Shown in pieces: positions 53,086 to 59,459 of a stretch of DNA of 64,000 bases. The notes under the pieces were generated by a model. It did not search any database, was not told where the DNA came from, and was given only the letters and a program-made list of their open reading frames with translations. The translations under genes and the position numbers were made by a program. The stretch spans positions 62,001 to 126,000 of the forward strand of contig WGMC01000024.1 in assembly GCA_016125265.1 (NCBI GenBank), read 5' to 3'. The stretch's first letter is position 1, and every line of letters starts with the position of its first letter. This DNA comes from Planctomycetaceae bacterium. GTDB lineage: Bacteria > Planctomycetota > UBA1135 > GCA-002686595.

Positions 53086-55356
53086 ATGCAAGAGCCCTTT
53101 CCGGTCAGCCTGATCTTCCCGCCCCAGGGTCACTTCACGCAGCCCTACCTGGCCCTCCCGTGCCTGAAGGCCTGGTTGATCGAAAACGGCGTGCCGGACA
53201 CGGAGATCATCGACGCCAACATCGAGGCGTACGAGCACTTCCTCTCGGCGCCGTACCTCGCACGCGCCCAGAATCTTGTGCACGAGCGTTTGCCGCTCGC
53301 GCGCTGGTCCGAGGCGGAGGCGATCCCCTTCGAGGACCTGGGAGCCTGGCGCGCCGCCGCCGAATCCGCCGCGTCCGCCGAGGCCCTGATCGAACGTGTC
53401 GATGGGGCGAAGGCCGTGCTCCGCGGCGAGGCCTTCTACGACGAAACGCGGTACATCCCGGCCGTGCGCACCCTCTACGGCGCGCTGCGACTCGTCTCCG
53501 CGGCGCACTACCCGGCGGAGCTCACACCCCACAACTTCACGACGGGTTACGGCAACGACAGAGCGAAGGACGTCCTGGCCGCCACCACGGACGCGCTGCG
53601 CAACCCGTTCGTCGAGTTCTTCGCGGAGCGCATCCTGCCGCGCCTCCTGATCCGCAAACCGCGAGTCGTGGGCCTGAGTGTCATCTACGGGAGCCAACTG
53701 GTGCCCGCGCTGACCCTCGGGCGGCTCGTGAAGCAGCACCTCCCCGAATGCCACGTGACGATGGGCGGCGGATTCTTGTCGTACATCGGCCCGAAGTTGA
53801 TGGCCGCACCCGGCGTGGACGTGTGCTTCGATTCGATCGTGATGTACGAAGGAGAGGCTCCGCTTCTGGCGCTGTGCAACGCGCTGCGCGAAGGCCTCCA
53901 CCTCGGCGAAGTGGGTTCTCTCCTTTGGTTCGACCGCAGCGCGGGAAGCGCGACCGCGGTCACCAACAGCCCAGGCCACCCGATCCGCCTCGAGGACGCG
54001 CCCCTCCCCAACTTCGACGATCTGCCGCTCGGGCTCTACTTCGCGCCCGAAGTGGTGCTGCCGTACGACGTGAACCGCGGCTGTTACTACGGCGCGTGCA
54101 CGTTCTGCACGCTGCCCACGGTCATCGGTCCCGGTTACCGCACACGCAGCGCCAAGCGCATCGTCGACCATGTGCTCGCCCTCAAACAGCGCCACGGCAC
54201 CAACAACGTCAACTTCATCACCGACTGCATGCCTCCGGGCATGCTCAACGACCTGCCCGCCGAGTTGATCGCGCGCGACGCCGACATCCGCTGGTGGGCG
54301 GACGCGCGGGTCGAGCCGAAGGCCTACGACGAGGAGGGTGCCAAGCGCCTCTACGACTCCGGCTGCCGCAAGCTCCTCTTCGGCTTCGAAACGGCCACGC
54401 CGCGCCTCCTGAAGATGATGCAAAAGGGCCAGAGCCCGCGTGCGACGCTCGAAGTGGCGCGCAACTGCGCGCGCGCCGGCATCAGCGTCACCTTCTACGC
54501 GATGGTGGGGTTCCCCACCGAAACGCGCGAGGAGGCCCGCGGCACCCTCGCGTTCCTGGCCGCCGCCGCCGACGAGGGCACCCTGCGCGAGGTATCGCTG
54601 CAGACGTTCCACATCGACGAAGTCGCGAAGACCTACCACGAGCCGGAGCGTTTCGGCATCCAGATCCTCTCCGACCCCACGGCGGATCTGCAGCTCTACC
54701 ACAACTACGAAGCCAGCTCGGGCATGACGCAGGCCGAAGCGGCGGAGATGTTCGAAGAGCTGATGGCGGGCCTGCGCGAGCACTTGCCGCTCTTCAGCGG
54801 CGACAACATCTTCTTCTTCATGCAGAAGAGTCACTACTTCCTGCACTTGGCGAAGGGCACCAGCCCCGACGAGTTCGCCGAACGCGCCGCCGAGCGCACC
54901 CGTGGCCGCACCGCCCCCACGTTCGCTCGCGACATGGTGCCCACGGAAGGTGTGCACGTCCTCGAGCTCTCCCACCCCTACGCCGAGGCCGTGCGCACGC
55001 TCGCGCATCCACTCGCCAAAGCCATCCGCCCCGACTTCACCGTGGGCCGCTTCGTGCCGGAAGCCGCCGCGGCCGCGCGCGCCGCACTGCCGGCTCTTTC
55101 GCCGCGCCGACGACTCCTGGCCTGGAACCCGGAGACCGCCGAGTTCGCGGACCTCAGTCCGGACACGCAGAAGCTGTGGACGGTACTGCTCGAACACGGC
55201 AGCGCGGCGCCGCTCGCCGACGCCATCGACGCAGCGTCGGGCCCGGCGCGCGAGCGCCTGGAAGCGTTTGCACGGCAACTGGCGCAGATCGGCCTGCTGC
55301 GACAGCGCTCCGAGGCCGGCGACCCAGCCGCGCTCCAGGCGGTCAGCGCCAAATGA
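53086..55356 (+). CDS. B12-binding radical SAM protein with CX4CX2C motif
   Basis: A 756-residue protein. The N-terminal 250 residues are a cobalamin-binding-like domain with large insertions (LIFPPQGHFTQPYLALPCLK, GLSVIYGSQLVPALTL, HVTMGGGFLS). The radical SAM site is C333-x4-C338-x2-C341 (GCYYGACTFC), a spacing seen in some B12-type subfamilies in place of CX3CX2C. GFETATPRLLKMM and MVGFPTETREEA follow. A C-terminal about 90 residues (LLAWNPETAEFADLS onward) resembles PqqD/winged-helix peptide-recognition modules. A maturase or methyltransferase role is possible. No substrate gene was recognised; the small protein at 55508 is a candidate only by position. Confidence 0.82.
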   Translation: MQEPFPVSLIFPPQGHFTQPYLALPCLKAWLIENGVPDTEIIDANIEAYEHFLSAPYLARAQNLVHERLPLARWSEAEAIPFEDLGAWRAAAESAASAEALIERVDGAKAVLRGEAFYDETRYIPAVRTLYGALRLVSAAHYPAELTPHNFTTGYGNDRAKDVLAATTDALRNPFVEFFAERILPRLLIRKPRVVGLSVIYGSQLVPALTLGRLVKQHLPECHVTMGGGFLSYIGPKLMAAPGVDVCFDSIVMYEGEAPLLALCNALREGLHLGEVGSLLWFDRSAGSATAVTNSPGHPIRLEDAPLPNFDDLPLGLYFAPEVVLPYDVNRGCYYGACTFCTLPTVIGPGYRTRSAKRIVDHVLALKQRHGTNNVNFITDCMPPGMLNDLPAELIARDADIRWWADARVEPKAYDEEGAKRLYDSGCRKLLFGFETATPRLLKMMQKGQSPRATLEVARNCARAGISVTFYAMVGFPTETREEARGTLAFLAAAADEGTLREVSLQTFHIDEVAKTYHEPERFGIQILSDPTADLQLYHNYEASSGMTQAEAAEMFEELMAGLREHLPLFSGDNIFFFMQKSHYFLHLAKGTSPDEFAERAAERTRGRTAPTFARDMVPTEGVHVLELSHPYAEAVRTLAHPLAKAIRPDFTVGRFVPEAAAAARAALPALSPRRRLLAWNPETAEFADLSPDTQKLWTVLLEHGSAAPLADAIDAASGPARERLEAFARQLAQIGLLRQRSEAGDPAALQAVSAK

Positions 55357-55507
55357 TGAGAGCGCGACGACCCCGCCGTCCACTTTCTCCACGCCTGCCC
55401 GCGCCGTTTGTCCACGGCCCGACCCGAAACCCGGCACGCGCGCGGAGCTTGACCTTCCCCACCCGGACGAACGACCACCAACTGCCCTAGGTCGGCAGGA
55501 GCTTCCC

Positions 55508-55816
55508 ATGAGTCTCTTCGATTTTTTCTTCCCCGAGCAGGCCCAGGCCTCGTACCTGCGGACCTTGGCGAACTCCGAGCAGCAGCGGGCGCGCGGCGCG
55601 GCGCGCAAGGAACCGGCGCTCGACCGGCGGATCGCCGCCCTGGAAGGCGACGTGGGGTACCTGGCCCTAGTGCTGGGAGCGCTGCTGCAAAAGGTCGACG
55701 AAAAGGGCGTGATCACGCGCGACGAGGTGCGCGACACCGTGATGGAGCTCGACGGCATCGACGGTGTGAAAGACGGTCGGCTGGACGTCGACATCCTCCG
55801 CGGAATGGCGCACTGA
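55508..55816 (+). CDS. Small helical protein, function unknown
   Basis: A 102-residue protein. The aromatic start MSLFDFFFPEQAQA is followed by basic and helical stretches, an amphipathic or hydrophobic helix (GDVGYLALVLGALLQKV) and an acidic end with DELDGIDGV-like loops. An AGGAG-type ribosome site (55497-55501) with six-base spacing supports the ATG. It follows a radical SAM gene after 151 bp, but it does not look like a RiPP precursor, having no recognisable core peptide or Gly-Gly cleavage motif. I do not recognise the family. Confidence 0.6.
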   Translation: MSLFDFFFPEQAQASYLRTLANSEQQRARGAARKEPALDRRIAALEGDVGYLALVLGALLQKVDEKGVITRDEVRDTVMELDGIDGVKDGRLDVDILRGMAH

Positions 55817-55909
55817 GCGCGCCTTTAGCCGCGGTTCTCCCATCCGAAGAGGATGCGGCGCTTTCCTGCGGCCCCTCGGGCGGCGTGGTCGTCCGACGGT
55901 TTTCGCAGG

Positions 55910-55916
55910 TTTTTTT
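55910..55916 (+). other. T7 run in the gap before the HhH gene
   Basis: Seven consecutive T in a very GC-rich stretch, 94 bp after the small gene ends. No stable hairpin directly precedes it, so it is a weak terminator candidate only. Confidence 0.25.
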
Positions 55917-56010
55917 GGGCGACTCTTCGCCACCACCCCGGTCGGTCGACGTCCTTGGTGGAGGTCCCGCGCCCACACCACCGCACCCCACCGACAACAA
56001 GGATGCCGCC

Positions 56011-56967
56011 ATGCCCCGTGTCCACTTGCAAGCCGTCTCCGAACGACTGTTCGGCGAAAAGCGAGTCCGCCGGCGGATCTGTCGCGATTATGGGCTCGAC
56101 ACCACGCTGGCGCCCGCACACGCGGCTGCGGCCCTGGTTGCGGCCATCGGACAGACCCCCGGTGCGCATGGTTCGGACCGCACGGCCCACGACGACCGCG
56201 CGGTGTTCCGTGCGGCATTGCGGGCGCTCGCTAGCAACTGCCGCAGTTGGGCGACGTTCCTGCGGTACGAACACAGCCTGGCGGAACTGACCGGTGACTA
56301 CGACCCCCTGAGGACCGCGGCGGATGTCCGCGCGGGCCGTTTGCAGGTGGACGACCTCGCGGTCTGTCTGCCGGGACAGACGTCGAGGAGCGACGCGCGT
56401 GCGATGCTCCTGTGGGCCGAGACGATCGAAGCGCGGCCCGGGCTCGGCGCGGAACTGTGCCGGCTGGAAGGCATCCTGCGCGATGCGGGTTGCGATGCTG
56501 GGGCCACCGTGCCCGCAATGGCCGTTGTGCTGGGCGCTCCGGGCCGCGAGATGCTTCGGCGCTTCCCGCCGCCGAACGGGGCCAGCACCTGGAAGCTCGC
56601 CGGCATGGGACCGGTGCTCGCCGCGGAGTTCCTGCGCAACCTGCGCTGGTCGGGGTTCAAACCCGACCGCCACATCATCCGCCTGTTCGGGCACTGGTTC
56701 CCCGACGTGATCGAGCAGATGGCTGCCCCCGCTCTCGATCTTGCGAAGAAGCTCGGCACCCGGCGCAAGGACGTGGCCGAGTTCCTCACCTTCTCCCTGG
56801 TCGGCGCCGCCGTGACTCCGCCCGGCCGCAGCTACACCGAAGTCGACAACCTCGTCTGGGCCCTCGGCGCGTACGTCGAGAAAAAAGGCAGCGAATCGAA
56901 TACCTGCTACCGCGAGGACGACGCGCCGGAGGGGGTCCGTTCGCGACGAACCGCATCCGCTACGTGA
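56011..56967 (+). CDS. HhH-GPD-like protein, candidate DNA glycosylase
   Basis: A 318-residue soluble protein. The C-terminal half carries a helix-hairpin-helix stretch KLAGMGPVLAAEFLRNL followed by GFKPDRHIIRLF. The Asp (about residue 219) occupies the place of the catalytic Asp of HhH-GPD base-excision enzymes. The N-terminal half is helical and unrecognised, and no iron-sulfur cysteine set is present. It may repair or process damaged DNA, but the match is weak and an RNA or structural role is possible. A purine-rich site lies just before ATG. Its 3' end overlaps the DUF429-like gene tail to tail by 8 bp. Confidence 0.55.
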   Translation: MPRVHLQAVSERLFGEKRVRRRICRDYGLDTTLAPAHAAAALVAAIGQTPGAHGSDRTAHDDRAVFRAALRALASNCRSWATFLRYEHSLAELTGDYDPLRTAADVRAGRLQVDDLAVCLPGQTSRSDARAMLLWAETIEARPGLGAELCRLEGILRDAGCDAGATVPAMAVVLGAPGREMLRRFPPPNGASTWKLAGMGPVLAAEFLRNLRWSGFKPDRHIIRLFGHWFPDVIEQMAAPALDLAKKLGTRRKDVAEFLTFSLVGAAVTPPGRSYTEVDNLVWALGAYVEKKGSESNTCYREDDAPEGVRSRRTASAT

Positions 56968-57754
56968 GGCCGAGGATCCACCCTTCGCAGGCGGCGGCGC
57001 TGCGCTCGGCCGGCTCCAGTTGCGGTGCGAACCACGTCCCGAGGGCGCCGGATCGATCGGCCGCGCGCAGGGCCTCGGCCACGCACCAGGCATCGTGTTC
57101 GTCGGGCGTGCGGCCCTCCGCGGGTGGCGTCCGGTTCCAGAGGCGCGGGTAGACCTCGGCCACGCAGTGCACGCCCTCGGGCACGGTCCAACCGTCGAAG
57201 GGCCAAACGTGCACCGCGGCGCCGAATCGGCGGCGAAGGTTGCAGAGCCACGGCAGGCCCGCGTGTGTCGACTTGGCGACCGAGCCCTGCACATCGAAGT
57301 GGAAGACACTCTTCGCGGATCCGGAACGGCGCTCGCAGGCCCGCCGCCAGCGACTGTCGCCCGCGGGCGGTGGGCCCTTGCCGCACCGATTCCGGCGCAC
57401 GTCCTCCACGGAAACCCCGTCCCGGTCCGTGGGCCAGTGCCGGTGCACGAAGTCGAGCAGCTCGTCCCAGTTGCGCGTGATCCCGTGCCGCTCGAAGTAC
57501 GCTTCGGGAAACGAGAATCCGTGATCGATTCCGACCAGCGTCGGCACGTCGCCTGCGAGGCCCTCCGTCAGCCACTCGTGCAGGCTGCGCCGGGACCAAC
57601 GCCGCACAGGCCCTGCCGATGGACGCACGATTCGGGCCGGGGCCGGCGGATGGATCTCCACGGCAGCTAGCCCGGAAAGGGGCTCGTCCGCTGCGGCGGC
57701 GCCCGAGTAGTCGATGCCCACGTAGCGGCCGAAGCGCGGCGGCGGGTCAACCAC
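56960..57754 (-). CDS. DUF429-like RNase H-fold protein
   Basis: A 264-residue protein beginning RYVGIDYSGA, the hallmark of DUF429-like proteins, which have an RNase H/actin-like fold. Later acidic positions are in LVGIDHGFSFP and in DEHDAWCVAEAL. Members are predicted nucleases, but none is characterised to my knowledge. It may pair functionally with the HhH-GPD-like protein, whose gene it overlaps tail to tail. GTG start at 57754. A divergent 225-bp gap separates it from the small CxxCH gene. Confidence 0.65.
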   Translation of the reverse strand: MVDPPPRFGRYVGIDYSGAAAADEPLSGLAAVEIHPPAPARIVRPSAGPVRRWSRRSLHEWLTEGLAGDVPTLVGIDHGFSFPEAYFERHGITRNWDELLDFVHRHWPTDRDGVSVEDVRRNRCGKGPPPAGDSRWRRACERRSGSAKSVFHFDVQGSVAKSTHAGLPWLCNLRRRFGAAVHVWPFDGWTVPEGVHCVAEVYPRLWNRTPPAEGRTPDEHDAWCVAEALRAADRSGALGTWFAPQLEPAERSAAACEGWILGLT

Positions 57755-57979
57755 GGCGGCGGGCCTGGGCGGCGACGCTGGCGAACGGGGAGGCGGTCAC
57801 GGGGACGCCAGGGTACCGGGAATGCTGCTTCCCGGTGCCCATCGGAACCGGCGCGGGGGCGGCGACGGTTGCGAAGGGTCGCCCTCCCCGCGGGTGCCGC
57901 GATTTTCGTGCAACCTCCGCGGGCCACGCCCGTCTCTGTTCGGTGCCAACGCGGCGACGTGCAACGGAGGAGACAAGCA

Positions 57980-58483
57980 GTGATCGAGTGGATCGGGATG
58001 GGCTTTGCTGGTGTGGCGGTCGCCGGGCTGGCGTTGCGGGACCGGGTGCCGGATTCCGGACTGGGGGACGCGCTGGCGCGGGCGCCCGCCGAGGGTCACG
58101 TGCCCTGGCCGGTCGCGATCCGCGTGCGCGGCGCGGCACAGCCGTTCCTCTGTGGCGCGCACGGAGCCAGGTCCGTGGACGGCATGGAGCTCCTCTTGGG
58201 GCCCTTCCCGACGCGCATCTCGGCGGACGAAGCCGCGCTCGACAGTCCGTTCCTGGTGGACGCCACGGCGGCGGCCCTCTGGCCGGGCGAGCGCGGCACG
58301 ACGCCCTGTCCGCTCGAACGCAAACTCCTCGGCGAGCAGCGCATCCACATCGACGACTTCGCCGCGTCGGCCCGTGTGGAAGCCGACGAGGACGAGTGGT
58401 ACGTGCACGTGCGTGTGCGCGCGGGGCAAGCGACCATGAGCTGCGCTGCCTGCCACAAACGCGCGGCCAGGGCCGCGGGTTAG
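57980..58483 (+). CDS. Small membrane-anchored protein with C-terminal CxxCH
   Basis: A 167-residue protein not assigned to a family. An N-terminal hydrophobic segment (IEWIGMGFAGVAVAGLAL) is followed by a compact beta-rich domain. At the extreme C-terminus lies SCAACHKRAARAAG, a single CxxCH (C155, C158, H159) only eight residues from the end. CxxCH binds haem c when the protein is exported, but a cytochrome usually has a distal ligand well beyond it; none is evident downstream. Alternatives are a metal-binding or redox Cys pair. GGAGGA before GTG (57966-57971) supports the start. Confidence 0.55.
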   Translation: MIEWIGMGFAGVAVAGLALRDRVPDSGLGDALARAPAEGHVPWPVAIRVRGAAQPFLCGAHGARSVDGMELLLGPFPTRISADEAALDSPFLVDATAAALWPGERGTTPCPLERKLLGEQRIHIDDFAASARVEADEDEWYVHVRVRAGQATMSCAACHKRAARAAG

Positions 58484-59331
58484 GAGCGCAACCAGAAGAG
58501 CCCGTAGAGCCCCAGCGGACGAAACCCCAGGGATTCGTAGAGGCCCATGGCAGGACGGTTCCGATGTTCCGTGAACAAGACGACGGATGCGACGCCGCGC
58601 CGACGCGCCGCGGAGAGGGCGGACACGACCGCCGCGCGACCCAGACCGCGTCGGCGGTGCGCCCTGCGCGTGTACACACCGCCCAGTTGCGCGTAGGGGC
58701 CCACGAGCACCGACAGCACCGCCGTGGCCTGCCACCCCGTATCGCCCTTGGCGCCGTGGACCCTGTCCTCGGCGACCCAGGCCTCGAAGCGCGCACGACG
58801 TTGTTCGACCGTGTCCGACGGCACGAGCCCGTCCTCGGCCAAAAACTCGAGGCGCAGGGGCTCGTACGCACCGAAGTCCGCGGCCGCCATGGCTGCGCCC
58901 GCCCGTCGGTCACTGTCCTGGGCGCTCCCCGCCCTTGGAAGTTCGTCGCTCCGCGCGAAATCGAGGCGCATGAGGCGCTCCTTCGATACGAAGGCCGCGC
59001 TTCGTCCCGCTCGCAGCTCCAACGTCGAGAACAACGCCTCGGAGGCCTCCCACTCCCCCATCACTTCGGTCAGCCGCCCTCCCCTTGGAACGAGGACGTC
59101 GACCCCAGCGCGCTCCGCCCGCCCGCGGTCCGCCGCGGTCTGGATGGCGACGACACCGCCCCCGCTGACTCCGAGCACTCCCCCCACGGCCGCCCGCGAG
59201 CCTTCGGACCACACCCACAGCTCCGCACCGCCCTGTTCCAGCCACGCCCAGAGCTGCAGCGAGGACTCGGGCCTCCCCCGCAAGAACTCCCGCGCGGGTT
59301 CGCGCAGACGGTCACACATGGGAACCCACAT
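58480..59331 (-). CDS. GNAT family N-acetyltransferase
   Basis: A 283-residue protein whose C-terminal half holds a GNAT domain. The acetyl-CoA loop reads YTRRAHRRRGLGRAAVVSAL and is followed by VVLFTEHRNRPAMGLYESLGF, the typical final motif. The N-terminal half is an additional helical-beta domain (SLQLWAWLEQGGAELWVWSE) as in two-domain GNAT proteins. Acetyl-CoA is the expected donor and the acceptor is unknown. Its stop shares four bases with the stop of the convergent small CxxCH gene. ATG at 59331 or 59319 could be used. Confidence 0.82.
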   Translation of the reverse strand: MWVPMCDRLREPAREFLRGRPESSLQLWAWLEQGGAELWVWSEGSRAAVGGVLGVSGGGVVAIQTAADRGRAERAGVDVLVPRGGRLTEVMGEWEASEALFSTLELRAGRSAAFVSKERLMRLDFARSDELPRAGSAQDSDRRAGAAMAAADFGAYEPLRLEFLAEDGLVPSDTVEQRRARFEAWVAEDRVHGAKGDTGWQATAVLSVLVGPYAQLGGVYTRRAHRRRGLGRAAVVSALSAARRRGVASVVLFTEHRNRPAMGLYESLGFRPLGLYGLFWLRS

Positions 59332-59389
59332 GGGCCGCCAGCCTACCGTCGCAACCGTTCGATTGCCGCGGACTCGCCCGCGACAAGGC

Positions 59390-59421
59390 GCGCCGCGGGT
59401 GCCTGGAAACACCCGCGGCGC
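59390..59421 (-). terminator. Strong hairpin after the WDG-repeat gene
   Basis: A perfect 12-bp stem GCGCCGCGGGTG/CACCCGCGGCGC with loop CCTGGAAA lies 38 bp beyond the stop at 59460 and 58 bp before the GNAT start. No U tract follows. It probably bounds the repeat-protein transcript. Confidence 0.55.
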
Positions 59422-59459
59422 CAGTGTCCAACACCCGTCTGGGGCGGCCAGGGCCGAGG

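Noticed and set aside
53086..55356. Arsenic-specific radical SAM enzyme (ArsS or ArsL type)
   Set aside because: It neighbours acr3-arsC but is much longer, has a cobalamin-like N-terminus and no arsenic-family features. The link is position only.
53062..55794. Minus-strand open frame of 910 codons
   Set aside because: Antisense to a radical SAM gene with intact cluster and SAM motifs; no recognisable domain in the antisense product.
55508..55816. RiPP precursor for the radical SAM protein
   Set aside because: The small protein lacks a Gly-Gly or similar leader cleavage site and a Cys/Ser/Thr-rich core. Only proximity supports it.
55850..55930. Rho-independent terminator at the T7 run
   Set aside because: No stable GC stem directly precedes the T run, so only the run is recorded.
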